From contig MHBF01000103.1 in NCBI GenBank assembly GCA_001803225.1, positions 1-39,277 on the forward strand: DNA of 39,277 bases. The letters are read 5' to 3'. Shown piece after piece: positions 15,357-24,056 of the stretch. A model generated the notes under the pieces. It had not been told where the DNA came from. It saw nothing but the letters and a program-made list of their open reading frames with translations, and made no database searches. The translations under genes were made by a program, and so were the position numbers. Numbering within the stretch: position 1 is the first letter of the stretch; the number at the start of each line of letters is the position of its first letter. The stretch is from Lentisphaerae bacterium GWF2_44_16. Lineage in GTDB: Bacteria > Verrucomicrobiota > Lentisphaeria > Victivallales > GWF2-45-14.

Positions 15357-16622
15357 ATGACCCGTTTAATCAGAATGACAACTTTCGCGGCTCTAGTGAT
15401 GATGCAGGGATGCAATTCCGGAGTTCTTTCCCAAAAAGATGAATTTTTCAAGCCGGCAAAAGATGTTTCAGAGAGTTATCCCAAGGATAAAATCTACCCT
15501 CAGGGAAGAATATTCCCCTATACGGGATTTTCTCCTCAAAAATCATCCTATGATAAAAAATTTACGATGTGCGGTCCCGTTTATAATTGTTTTGACAAAC
15601 TGCTTGAAGAAGCGGCAGAAATCCATAAAAAAGCAATCTGTACGATAAGAGTCATCTATAAAGGGAAACCTGTTACACTGGAAACGTTCAAGCAGGAAAA
15701 AGACTTCGATTTCCAGGAGATAGCTGAGTTCGTAAAAAAGGAGGTTGCCGCTCTCGCAGGAAATGAAAATATCGCATGGTGGTACCTGACTCCGGAAGAG
15801 TTGAAATCCTGGAGGAAAAATGAAATAAAATATCTTGAAACAGTCTCAAACGCCATCCGGGAGACCGACCCTCTGAAACGCCCTATCTGGATGTATGACC
15901 CGGGACACAGAGACGCAAAGGGCCTTGGAGAAACCGTCAAGTTTCTTGACATTTGCGGCAAGGGCATGTTCACGAATTATTCGAACTTCAAGGATTCACG
16001 GATATTTTGCCGCTGGTCGATTGAACAGGAAATCGAAGCCATAAAAAACAACAATCCCTCAGCCATACCAATTGCTCTACCGGAGATGTTTCGGGAGCCA
16101 GCCCCCGAAGATGTCAAACTGATTCCGTCATGGGTTAGACACGATACCTATTCCGCACTGATTACCGGTGCAAAGGGTCTCGCTGTTTTTTCTTTTGCCA
16201 ATAGAAAAAACTTCAAATCACATGATATTTATTTTCAGGAATACGTTAACATAGCCGACGAACTTTGCGGAGAACTCAATCTGGGGCAGGTATTTTTATT
16301 CGGCGAACCCAGAAACGACATTTCCCTTAAAATAACCGCCGGTCCGGCAACATTGCCGTTTTTATACAGAAATTCGGGGATGAAGGAACCCGTGGAATTC
16401 TCGTCGGTTGGCATCTTCAATGCGGCATACAAAAACGAACGTTATTTGTTCCTGGCATCCTCCGCCAATGTTCCGGTCAGCGCCGAAATCAGCGGTTTCC
16501 CTGCCGGACAATGTGTTATTGAGGACGTTTTCAATAAAAAACAGATAGACTCCAAAATCAGCCCGCTGAAACTTGTTTTCGCGCCGCTCGAAGTGAAATG
16601 TATTAAATTCAAGCAGAAATAA
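15357..16622 (+). CDS. Exported TIM-barrel-like putative lipoprotein, paralogue 2
   Basis: 421 residues from the ATG at 15357; an ATG at 15354 is only 3 bases from the GAGGAGG at 15344-15350. The leader TRLIRMTTFAALVMMQGC has a plausible though atypical lipobox with Cys19, so this member may be lipid-anchored while its neighbours look soluble. The segment between the first barrel strand and LLEEAAEIHKKAICTI is about 30 residues shorter than in paralogues 1 and 3. Strand-4 IAWWYLTPEEL and strand-7 IPIALPEMF keep the two conserved Glu. The C-terminal domain is nearly identical to that of paralogue 3. It starts 13 bases after paralogue 1. Function unknown; same inference of carbohydrate-active enzyme. 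Confidence 0.75.
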   Translation: MTRLIRMTTFAALVMMQGCNSGVLSQKDEFFKPAKDVSESYPKDKIYPQGRIFPYTGFSPQKSSYDKKFTMCGPVYNCFDKLLEEAAEIHKKAICTIRVIYKGKPVTLETFKQEKDFDFQEIAEFVKKEVAALAGNENIAWWYLTPEELKSWRKNEIKYLETVSNAIRETDPLKRPIWMYDPGHRDAKGLGETVKFLDICGKGMFTNYSNFKDSRIFCRWSIEQEIEAIKNNNPSAIPIALPEMFREPAPEDVKLIPSWVRHDTYSALITGAKGLAVFSFANRKNFKSHDIYFQEYVNIADELCGELNLGQVFLFGEPRNDISLKITAGPATLPFLYRNSGMKEPVEFSSVGIFNAAYKNERYLFLASSANVPVSAEISGFPAGQCVIEDVFNKKQIDSKISPLKLVFAPLEVKCIKFKQK

Positions 16623-16656
16623 AAAGTTTTTCAGAATTAAAAAAAAGGACTTTTTC

Positions 16657-17988
16657 ATGAACAAAAAAATTGCTTTAAGCACCGTTCTGCTCTTTTCAAC
16701 CCTGTCAGTTTTTGCGGCTGGCAGCGCTACGGATTTTTTCAAAACAAATCCCGACACATCGATAAAGCTCCCCGCAAATCAGCTTTATCCCCGCGGACAG
16801 CTTTTCCCTTTTACATTTTACTCCACAGGCGGTGGCACTGAGAATAAACGCGGGGACCTCCTGTCCCAGGCACAGAAAGACGCCGACCAGAAACAGATTA
16901 TCGAGGGAGGCGTCACAATGATAGGCCCACAGTATGAAATTAATGATTCTGTTGTGGCTGACGCCAGAAAATACAAAGTCAAGGCCGTCTACACCATATA
17001 CCCGAAAATCGACGGCGAAGAGGTCAATCGGGAATACCTGAAAAAACTGGAAAAGGAAGGCAAAGCCCTCGACGTTGAAAAACTCCGCCAGTCTGTCGTT
17101 GAAATAGTCAAAAGGGAATCCGTAAATTCTGAAATAGGCTGGTGGAACATAATCCCGGAAGAATTGCGTTTCTGGAGGAAAAACGACATGCTCCAGCTCA
17201 AAACCGTAAGCGACGCCATCCGGGACACCGATCCATTGAAACGCCCTATGTTCATGTATGAACCCGGACACCGCAATGCAAAATCTCTCGCCCAAACCGC
17301 TATCTATCAGAACGTCTGCGGCAAAGGCATGTACATGAATTATTCGAACTTTAAGGATTCGCGGATATACTGCCGCTGGTCAATCGAACAGGAAGTGGAA
17401 GGGATAAAGGAATCCGGCAACAAGAATTCGATTCCAATCGCCATACCTGAAATGTTTTCGCAACCCCCTGAAAACGAATTACACCTGATTGACAGATGGG
17501 TGCATCATGACGTCTATGCCGCTCTGATAGCAGGGGCCAAAGGAGTGGCTGTGTTCTCCGCGAGCAAACGCCCCAATTTCTCCGCACGCGAACAATACCT
17601 GAAGGCATATCTCCAGATTTGCCGTGAACTGCTGGGCCCCCTGAACCTCGGGCACATATTCCTCTTCGGCGAACCCAGAAACGACATTTCCCTGAAAATA
17701 ACCAATGGCCCGGCAACATTATCGTTTTTATGCAAAAATGCAGGGATGAAGGAGCCTGTGGAATTCTCGTCGGTGAGTATCTTCAATGCGGCATACAAAA
17801 ATGAACGTTATTTGTTTCTGGCATCCTCCGCCAATGTCCCGGTCAGCGCCGAAATCAGCGGTTTTCCTGCCGGAAAATGTGTTATTGAGAACGTTTTCAA
17901 TAAAAAACAGATAGACTCCAAAATCAGCCCTCTGAAGCTTGTTTTCGAACCGTTCGAAGTGAAATGTATAAAGCTCAAACAAAAATGA
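16657..17988 (+). CDS. Exported TIM-barrel-like protein, paralogue 3 (mosaic of paralogues 1 and 2)
   Basis: 443 residues. The signal peptide KIALSTVLLFSTLSVFA is followed by an N-terminal two thirds close to paralogue 1 (KLPANQLYPRGQLFPF, GVTMIGPQYEINDSVVADA). From GEPRNDISLKI onward it is nearly identical to paralogue 2 (FSSVSIFNAAYKNERYLFLA, FNKKQIDSKISPLKLVF). A shorter internal patch (NYSNFKDSRIYCRWSIEQE) also follows paralogue 2. Conserved Glu residues are in IIPEEL and IPEMF. AAAGGA lies 7 bases before the ATG. It is 34 bases after paralogue 2 and 35 before the pseudopilin gene, so all four are probably one transcript. Confidence 0.75.
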   Translation: MNKKIALSTVLLFSTLSVFAAGSATDFFKTNPDTSIKLPANQLYPRGQLFPFTFYSTGGGTENKRGDLLSQAQKDADQKQIIEGGVTMIGPQYEINDSVVADARKYKVKAVYTIYPKIDGEEVNREYLKKLEKEGKALDVEKLRQSVVEIVKRESVNSEIGWWNIIPEELRFWRKNDMLQLKTVSDAIRDTDPLKRPMFMYEPGHRNAKSLAQTAIYQNVCGKGMYMNYSNFKDSRIYCRWSIEQEVEGIKESGNKNSIPIAIPEMFSQPPENELHLIDRWVHHDVYAALIAGAKGVAVFSASKRPNFSAREQYLKAYLQICRELLGPLNLGHIFLFGEPRNDISLKITNGPATLSFLCKNAGMKEPVEFSSVSIFNAAYKNERYLFLASSANVPVSAEISGFPAGKCVIENVFNKKQIDSKISPLKLVFEPFEVKCIKLKQK

Positions 17989-18023
17989 GGGTCCTTAAAA
18001 GAAATAAGATGAGGATTTGAATT

Positions 18024-18716
18024 ATGACAGTCATCAGAAAATATCCAGTAAAAGCCTCTAGAAGGCCGGCAAGGTTCACATTAATAGAACTCCTTGCTGT
18101 TGTGGCAATTATAGCGATATTGTCAGCGTTATTACTGCCTGTGCTGGGTAAGGCGCGCGGCAGGGTCAAAACCATAAGCTGCCTCAATCAGCAGAAACAG
18201 ACGGGGCTGTCCGTCCAGTCATACATGTCCGATTTCTCATCTTATTTCCATAGTCCAATTAACGGGAACCAAATAAAATGGACAAATAATCTCATAAACA
18301 ACGACTATATTAAAAATCCCGACATACTCTGCTGTCCTGCGGTCGGCAAATATTCAGCCTCTCTCAACGGCTGGCTCACTTATGGTGCTATCTATACGAC
18401 TAACGCCAATTCCTGTATTTCCATGAAATCTCCGATATTTTGGGAAACCACGCGAATTTATATTTTCGGCTGTTCATGGAGCATATCGAGCCAATCCCCA
18501 TCCTTCAGGATGTATCCGCAGAATGAGACAAGCGAAAGTTATGGCAGACCGCACCTTATTCACGAGAATAAGGCAAATATGTATTTCCTTGACGGACATG
18601 CGGAGTCCCGCACCAGAAGTTCACTGGGAAGTGTTCTGACTTCAGATGGAAACACTACCGCATATATAAAATATGCGGCAGAAGCATCAGGCCAGTGCTA
18701 TATCAGTACACAATAA
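18024..18716 (+). CDS. Type II secretion/type IV pilin-like protein with H-X9-DG motif (DUF1559-like)
   Basis: 230 residues. The prepilin cleavage/methylation motif [17 protein letters not shown] is at about residues 17-33, and the family continuation [23 protein letters not shown] follows. Near the C-terminus, [15 protein letters not shown] contains the H-X9-DG signature found in large families of Planctomycetota, Verrucomicrobiota and Lentisphaerota. After cleavage by a prepilin peptidase the protein would sit in the inner membrane with its C-terminal domain in the periplasm. GAGGA precedes the ATG by 8 bases. It is the last gene of the operon of exported paralogues, which suggests a link to their export or display. 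The role of these stand-alone pseudopilins is generally unknown. Confidence 0.9.
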   Translation: MTVIRKYPVKASRRPARFTLIELLAVVAIIAILSALLLPVLGKARGRVKTISCLNQQKQTGLSVQSYMSDFSSYFHSPINGNQIKWTNNLINNDYIKNPDILCCPAVGKYSASLNGWLTYGAIYTTNANSCISMKSPIFWETTRIYIFGCSWSISSQSPSFRMYPQNETSESYGRPHLIHENKANMYFLDGHAESRTRSSLGSVLTSDGNTTAYIKYAAEASGQCYISTQ

Positions 18717-18732
18717 CAGCGCCGAATAATAT

Positions 18733-19050
18733 CTACAGGGCATTATTGCCAAAGAAGATAATTGAAGATGTTTTGGGCCTATCAGGAACAAGAAGTTTTC
18801 CAGTGGTATGCCAAGCCGCCTTGTCCATAAAAATGGCTACGTGTTCGTTTGGGAATTCATCGGCAATCTGTTTGAGGAAAAACGGCATGACACCTGAATC
18901 TGCTCTGGAATATATAAGGGATTCGAGGCATCCGTCTGATGGTGACAATGCGGCAAAAGCATAGGAGTATTCTCGTATTATCGTAATCATCTGCCTGATA
19001 TCAAAAATATTCAGACTTGACGCTTTTATAAAAAGCAGTGTACTTTCCAT
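18733..19050 (-). pseudogene. IS630-family transposase remnant
   Basis: The open minus-strand frame contains YSYAFAALSPSDG at about 18970-18930, then FFLKQIADEFPNEHV and AIFMDKAAWHTTGKLLVPD. This is the middle of an IS630-type DDE transposase, whose second catalytic Asp lies in the MDxAxWH motif. The match stops after LLVPD at about 18780, before the third catalytic residue. Sequence on either side of the core is unrelated, and no terminal repeats were found. It is an inactive fragment. Confidence 0.75.
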
Positions 19051-19062
19051 AAGGAAGTAATA

Positions 19063-19929
19063 TCAGCCCACGGTTTTGTCAATTGTGGAGTTCGGGGGAT
19101 AACCCATGGTTTTACGGAACTGTTTGGAAAAGGAATATTGGTCGGGATAGCCCAGGCGCGCCGCCACTTCTTTGATTCTCATTGAGCTGTTCTGGAGCAT
19201 ATATTCGGCGCTACGGCATCTGGCTCGAATGGCGAAATTTACAGGAGTGCTGCCGGTTTGAGCAAAAAAAAGTCTCGAAAAATATTTTGTGGAAAGTTCA
19301 GCCATTTTTGCCAGCGCAGAAAGCGTTTTTCCTTTTTCAGGATTTTTGAGAATAAAATCCTTGACTCTTTCTATCCTCGCGTCCACCTCTGATGACTGCG
19401 GCTTGAGAGCGTTTAAAATTTCCAGCAGAATTTCCTGCATGATAATATTGGCCATAGTGGTCCTGAGCTTTGATTCTTTCATACAAAAACATTTGTAGAG
19501 TTTTTCAAAAAGTTCAGGGAATGCCTTTCCTGATACATTTTCAAGGCAGGCGCAAAAAGGCCTGAAGAAACCCGGGGATAGATCTTTTCCTGTGGAATTG
19601 CTGTATAAGCCAAATCTTACCGGTATTATTTTAGGATAAGGCCTGCGTCGGAACTGCCCGGCCGAATGCCTGAAACCGGGACTTATGAAAATGAGTTTCC
19701 CCTTTTCAAGAACCTCTGTTGAACCTTTCAACGTATAGAAGCCTTTTCCGCCTTTGACATAAATCATGTGAAAGTCCTCATTGCCTCTTTCTTCGAAACC
19801 CCAGTTTTCGTTGGCATTGGTATTAAAACATCTATGCAGGCGTAAATGGCATTTTTCCGGAAAAAGTTCCAGAAGTTTTTCAAGCATTCTGCCGGCAGAA
19901 GAATTTTTATTATACCTTTTTGACATCAT
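19063..19929 (-). CDS. AraC-family transcriptional regulator
   Basis: 288 residues. An N-terminal cupin-like sensor (MIYVKGGKGFYTLKGSTEVL and KLIFISPGFRHSAGQF, about 55-105) precedes two C-terminal helix-turn-helix motifs (KTLSALAKMAELSTKYFSRLF and IKEVAARLGYPDQYSFSKQF, about 205-275). Two tandem ATGs (19929 and 19926) are possible starts; neither has a clear ribosome binding site. The gene diverges from the sulfatase gene at 20015 across an 85-bp AT-rich spacer, so it most likely controls that gene in response to a sugar-like ligand. Confidence 0.93.
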   Translation of the reverse strand: MMSKRYNKNSSAGRMLEKLLELFPEKCHLRLHRCFNTNANENWGFEERGNEDFHMIYVKGGKGFYTLKGSTEVLEKGKLIFISPGFRHSAGQFRRRPYPKIIPVRFGLYSNSTGKDLSPGFFRPFCACLENVSGKAFPELFEKLYKCFCMKESKLRTTMANIIMQEILLEILNALKPQSSEVDARIERVKDFILKNPEKGKTLSALAKMAELSTKYFSRLFFAQTGSTPVNFAIRARCRSAEYMLQNSSMRIKEVAARLGYPDQYSFSKQFRKTMGYPPNSTIDKTVG

Positions 19930-19946
19930 ATTATTACTTTATACTA

Positions 19947-19975
19947 TTACGATATGGATTTCAATAGTTTATAAT
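19947..19975 (+). promoter_or_regulatory. Probable promoter of the sulfatase gene
   Basis: A perfect TATAAT at 19970-19975 with a weak -35 (TTACGA, 19947-19952) 17 bases upstream. Inverted arms ATGGAT (19954-19959) and ATCCAT (19978-19983) bracket the -10. A weak -35 is usual where an AraC activator is needed. Confidence 0.45.
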
Positions 19976-20014
19976 AATATCCATAATTGATATCATCAAA
20001 AAAGGAAAAGCATC

Positions 20015-21418
20015 ATGGAGAGGAAGCCGAATGTAGTCTTTATATTTACCGATGACCAGCGCTTCGACGCTTTCGGAGCTTCGGGAAACAGCGAAATCAT
20101 AACGCCTAATCTTGACAGGCTTGTAGAAAAAGGAACGATGTTTACTCATGCGCATATACCGTCAGGAACTTCCAGTGCTGTATGTATGCCAAGCCGGGCG
20201 ATGCTTAATTCCGGGCGTTCCCTCTACCATATTGCTGACTGCGGGCAGTCTATTCCAATGGAACATACAACAATAGCTGAGGTTTTCCGTTCCAACGGTT
20301 ATCGCACTTTCGGGACGGGAAAGTGGCATAACGGCAGGGAAGCGTATCACCGCGGTTTTACAGATGGTGACGAAATCTGGTTTGGCGGATGGTTTGATCA
20401 TTGGAATGCGCCGGCTTTTCATTTCGATCCGTCAGGGAAGTATGCGAGTACTATTCCGCTGATATCAAGACCGTGGGAATCGAATGAAGTTACTGAGCGT
20501 CCTGCGGACCATATAACCCCCGGGAAACATTCAACAGATTTGATCGCGGATGCTTCGATTGATTTTATAGAGAAAAGCAATCAGGAGGAAGCATTTTACA
20601 TGTATGTTTCTTTCTTGGCGCCCCACGATCCGAGGTCCATGCCGAAAAAATATCTGGACATGTACGAAGGCAGAAAAATCACTTTGCCGGAAAATTTCAC
20701 GGGCGGACATTCCTTTGATAACGGAGAGCTTTACGTGAGAGATGAAAAGCTCGCGCCGTTTCCGCGAACCCCTGAAAATACACTGAGACATATCAAGGAG
20801 TATTACGCCATGATAACGCATGTGGATGAGAGGGTGGGAGACATAATAAAGGCACTTGAGAAGAAGGGAATTCTTGAGGACACAATCATAGTTTTTTCCG
20901 CCGATAACGGTCTGGCGGTTGGACAGCACGGGCTTTTCGGCAAACAGAATTGTTATGAGCACAGCGTGAGAGTTCCTCTTGTTTTTGCCGGGCCCGGGAT
21001 TCCTGCGAAAATACAGACGGATGCTTATGTTTACCTTTTTGACATATTTCCAACCCTTTGCGAACTTACAGGAATGAAAACGCCTCCATCCGTAGAGGGA
21101 AAAAGTTTTGCGGGTGTTATAAAGAAAACAGAGAAAGAATTCAGGGATAAACTTTATTTCGGCTACAAAGCCTGCCAGAGGGCGGTCAAGGACAGGCGCT
21201 TCAAGCTGATTGAATATGTAGTTGACGGCAGAAACAATATGACCCAGCTTTTTGACTTACAGGATGACCCGCGGGAGACGCGAAACCTTGCTTTTAACAC
21301 AAAGCACAAAGAGAAAGTTGAAGAACTGCGCGGGGATATGCTCAAATTCCGCGATGAATGGGACGATAATCTTGAAACATTTGGGAAAACTTTCTGGGAG
21401 GGATTTTCATCCCGTTAA
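20015..21418 (+). CDS. Formylglycine-type sulfatase
   Basis: 467 residues. PNVVFIFTDDQRFDAFG carries the N-terminal metal Asp pair. CMPSRAMLNSG begins at Cys57, an intact C-x-P-S-R formylglycine motif, and FGTGKWHNG is the second active-site motif. IIVFSADNGLAVGQHGLFGKQ provides the late metal ligands, and LFDLQDDPRETRNLA ends the core. No clear signal peptide is seen, so it may act in the cytoplasm on imported sulfated compounds, unless export depends on a start further upstream. It would need a formylglycine-generating or anaerobic sulfatase-maturating enzyme encoded elsewhere. Substrate unknown. It is divergent from an AraC regulator and converges with the GT2 gene 10 bases away. Confidence 0.93.
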   Translation: MERKPNVVFIFTDDQRFDAFGASGNSEIITPNLDRLVEKGTMFTHAHIPSGTSSAVCMPSRAMLNSGRSLYHIADCGQSIPMEHTTIAEVFRSNGYRTFGTGKWHNGREAYHRGFTDGDEIWFGGWFDHWNAPAFHFDPSGKYASTIPLISRPWESNEVTERPADHITPGKHSTDLIADASIDFIEKSNQEEAFYMYVSFLAPHDPRSMPKKYLDMYEGRKITLPENFTGGHSFDNGELYVRDEKLAPFPRTPENTLRHIKEYYAMITHVDERVGDIIKALEKKGILEDTIIVFSADNGLAVGQHGLFGKQNCYEHSVRVPLVFAGPGIPAKIQTDAYVYLFDIFPTLCELTGMKTPPSVEGKSFAGVIKKTEKEFRDKLYFGYKACQRAVKDRRFKLIEYVVDGRNNMTQLFDLQDDPRETRNLAFNTKHKEKVEELRGDMLKFRDEWDDNLETFGKTFWEGFSSR

Positions 21419-21427
21419 AGCTTGCGG

Positions 21428-22453
21428 TTATTTCCAGTCATATTTATGCAGGCATAAATTGAATTTATTTATATATTCATCGTGCCAGGTTTCTTTCCGT
21501 GAAGGCTTTTTTGTTTCCGGGATAATTTTCAGAAAAAGTCCACGGGAATTTTCGGGGAGCCTTGAAAAAAGTTTCGTTGACGGAAATTCGGGAACTTGGA
21601 TATTGGCCGTCTTATTTGCCAACTGCAAATCCAGTGCGCAGAAAACCCAGGGGATTAATGAATCCAATTCCAGAAAATCTTTTCTTTCCGCGTTTAAGTC
21701 CATGTCATAACGGTAACGGAATATCCCGAAATTGACCCTTTCTATTCTGTCGATAAGGCCATCGCCGGAATTGAATTCTCCCGCTGTCAGACCTTTGGCG
21801 TGATACCACTTCCAGAAACCTTGCAGAATGCTTTCTTCAGTGTCGCGTCTCAAATGATAAGCCTTTGCGGAGGGAGTGTAAAAAAGACTGTGACCTTTCG
21901 CGTAAAGCGTTTCGCTCAGAGACATGTCCTCATAATTTGTCCTCAGACTGGCACTGTAGCCGCCGATGGAACGCAGCGCTTCAGTTTTGAAAATATTATT
22001 CGCGCCATAAATGAATCTCGGATTCAGAAAAGCTTTGTCTCCCCAGTGCTGTGCCATGTGAACGGCGCGCCAACGGTCGCCCAGTGTGTCCTGATAATAT
22101 TCGGAAAGCTTTCCCCCTGCCCCGGATATATTCTGATTGGAATTCATAGCTTCAAGCAGATTTTCGAGCCAGTCTTTTTCCGGTACGACATCTGAATCCA
22201 GACTTGCGATTAAAGGTGTGACGCAATTTTCGAGAGCTGTGTTTCTCGCGGATGCCAATCCTTTATTTTCCGGGGCCCTGATGACTTCCAATTTTTCCTT
22301 GGAACCAGCGAAAGGAGGCTCTGAGCCGTCGTCAATCAGGAGCATTCTGCCGGGCTGAACGCTTTGTTTTATAATCCCGTCAATGCAGGGGGGTATTGTC
22401 TGCCATGTGTTATAGAACGGAACATAAATGGTTATGTCTTCGGGCTTAAACAA
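21428..22453 (-). CDS. Glycosyltransferase family 2 protein
   Basis: About 341 residues. The GT-A fold is shown by ITIYVPFYNTWQTIPPCIDGI, LLIDDGSEP, NKGLASARNTALE and the DxD-type metal motif in IASLDSDVVPEKDWL. The acceptor-side NYEDMSLSETLYAKGH contains the ED pair typical of GT2. There is no ATG near the N-terminus: TTG at 22453, preceded by GGAGG about 5 bases upstream, is the best start, with an alternative TTG at 22468. It probably adds sugars to cell-surface polysaccharide or protein. No partner glycan genes lie next to it. Confidence 0.88.
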   Translation of the reverse strand: MFKPEDITIYVPFYNTWQTIPPCIDGIIKQSVQPGRMLLIDDGSEPPFAGSKEKLEVIRAPENKGLASARNTALENCVTPLIASLDSDVVPEKDWLENLLEAMNSNQNISGAGGKLSEYYQDTLGDRWRAVHMAQHWGDKAFLNPRFIYGANNIFKTEALRSIGGYSASLRTNYEDMSLSETLYAKGHSLFYTPSAKAYHLRRDTEESILQGFWKWYHAKGLTAGEFNSGDGLIDRIERVNFGIFRYRYDMDLNAERKDFLELDSLIPWVFCALDLQLANKTANIQVPEFPSTKLFSRLPENSRGLFLKIIPETKKPSRKETWHDEYINKFNLCLHKYDWK

Positions 22454-22498
22454 TTTTTCCTCCGTCAAATTTTTAGCGGATTTATTCGCCTCTTATTA

Positions 22499-22527
22499 TT
22501 GTACTCAGGGGAATCACGTTATACAAT
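22499..22527 (+). promoter_or_regulatory. Probable promoter of the small exported protein/trpD pair
   Basis: TTGTAC at 22499-22504, a 17-base spacer, and TACAAT at 22522-22527, about 44 bases before the ATG at 22571. Confidence 0.55.
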
Positions 22528-22570
22528 ACTGCAATGTCCGTATTTTTATTAAAAAAGAAAGGTACTTATT

Positions 22571-22957
22571 ATGAAGAAACTTTTCATCGCGATAATCATA
22601 CTTATTCCGATAGGGATATCGTTTCTGCCCGTGATTGCCACAAAAATGGCGGATGCGGCTTTTGATAAGCCGGAAGACAAGCATTCACCTGAAGCCCTCA
22701 AGAGAGCTCTTCAGATAGATACCGGCATGTTTCTTCACAGTATCGCCAGGCCCATAGCCGAGAAAGCCATAATATTTTTCCCTGAGTCTACAGATATGGA
22801 TTATTTCGTATATACCGCGGCTATATGCTCGACCAGAGACGGAAAGCCTGAAGCGGCCCAATACTGGTATCAGCGCTTTGTCGATATCTACCCTAAGCAT
22901 CCATGGACGCAGCAGGCCAGAAATAATCTGAACAAACTCAAAGAACTCAACCGCTGA
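22571..22957 (+). CDS. Small membrane-anchored or exported protein, TPR-like C-terminus
   Basis: 128 residues. The N-terminal hydrophobic segment LFIAIIILIPIGISFLPVIA is a signal peptide or anchor. The rest is soluble and helical. Residues about 70-125 (AAICSTRDGKPEAAQYWYQRF, then FVDIYPKHPWTQQARNNL) look like one tetratricopeptide-type repeat. AAAGG precedes the ATG. Only 23 bases separate it from trpD, so the two are likely co-transcribed, but no functional link is evident. I do not recognise a family. Confidence 0.75.
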   Translation: MKKLFIAIIILIPIGISFLPVIATKMADAAFDKPEDKHSPEALKRALQIDTGMFLHSIARPIAEKAIIFFPESTDMDYFVYTAAICSTRDGKPEAAQYWYQRFVDIYPKHPWTQQARNNLNKLKELNR

Positions 22958-22980
22958 TAATCCTGCGGAACGGCAAGCTA

Positions 22981-24018
22981 ATGTCATACATAGATTCAAC
23001 TCTTGATAAACTTTTCGAATTCAGAAATCTCTCTTTTGAAGAAGCTGAAAAAGCCATGGAAGAGATAATGAAAGGCGAGGTCTCCCCTGTAAAACTCTCT
23101 GCATGGCTCACCGCGCTGAGGATGAAAGTCGAAACCCCGGAGGAAATAGCCGGATGTGCGGCGGGAATGCGCAAACATTCAAAGAGCATTGCCTGCAACG
23201 ATCCTGCCGCCGTTGACATAGTAGGGACCGGCGGAGACAAATCATTTTCAATAAACGTATCGACAGTCGCCGCCTTTATCGCGGCGGGCGCGGGCGTAAC
23301 CGTAGCCAAACATGGAAACAGGTCAGTATCCAGCAAATCAGGGAGCGCTGATGTTCTCGGGGCACTCGGCATAAACATAAATATGCCTTCTGAAATCACT
23401 GAAGAATGTTTGAACAGTACAGGCGTATCTTTTCTTTATGCTCCTCTTATGCATCCTGCCGTAAAACACGCCATGCCCGTCAGAAAAGAACTGGGGGTAC
23501 GGACTGTCTTTAATATCCTGGGCCCTCTGGCCAATCCGGCGCATGTGAAACATTACGTGCTGGGAGTTTACAATGAAAAACTCTGCCTTCCGATTGCAAG
23601 GGCCGGGCTGAAGCTGGGTTTCAAACGTTCCCTCATAGTACACGGTTCAGACGGCCTTGATGAAATTACTGTAACCGGTTCGACTCATATCTGCGAAATA
23701 AATGACGGCGAAGTTTCCGAGTACAGGATTACGCCGGAGGAATTTGATTTGCCTCTTGCCTTGCCGGAAGAACTCAAGGGCGGCACTCCGGAGGAAAATG
23801 CGGAAATACTCAAAGGCATACTTTCAGGAAAAATAACAGGAGCTAAACGCAATATAGCGATACTGAACGCGGCGGCGGCAATACTTGTTTCCGGCAAAGC
23901 CGGAGACTGGAACTCAGCTATTGAAAAAGCCTCTCTCTCCATTGCCTGCGGCGCGGCATCCGAAAAACTCCAGAAACTGATTGACTTTTCCAACAGGCAT
24001 TCACGTTTCCAGAACTGA
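22981..24018 (+). CDS. trpD: Anthranilate phosphoribosyltransferase
   Basis: 345 residues, normal length for TrpD, which transfers phosphoribose from PRPP to anthranilate in tryptophan synthesis. The N-terminal helical domain (LSFEEAEKAMEEIMKGEVS, LSAWLTALRMKVET) precedes the PRPP-binding DIVGTGGDKSFSINVST at about 79-95. AKHGNRSVSSKSGSADVLGAL and FNILGPLANPA are the other diagnostic motifs. The DE metal pair is in GSDGLDEITVTG. No other trp genes are in the window, so the pathway is dispersed. A bidirectional terminator lies just downstream. Confidence 0.96.
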   Translation: MSYIDSTLDKLFEFRNLSFEEAEKAMEEIMKGEVSPVKLSAWLTALRMKVETPEEIAGCAAGMRKHSKSIACNDPAAVDIVGTGGDKSFSINVSTVAAFIAAGAGVTVAKHGNRSVSSKSGSADVLGALGININMPSEITEECLNSTGVSFLYAPLMHPAVKHAMPVRKELGVRTVFNILGPLANPAHVKHYVLGVYNEKLCLPIARAGLKLGFKRSLIVHGSDGLDEITVTGSTHICEINDGEVSEYRITPEEFDLPLALPEELKGGTPEENAEILKGILSGKITGAKRNIAILNAAAAILVSGKAGDWNSAIEKASLSIACGAASEKLQKLIDFSNRHSRFQN

Positions 24019-24056
24019 ATTATACTGAAAACGCACATGATAAATATTGACGAAAA

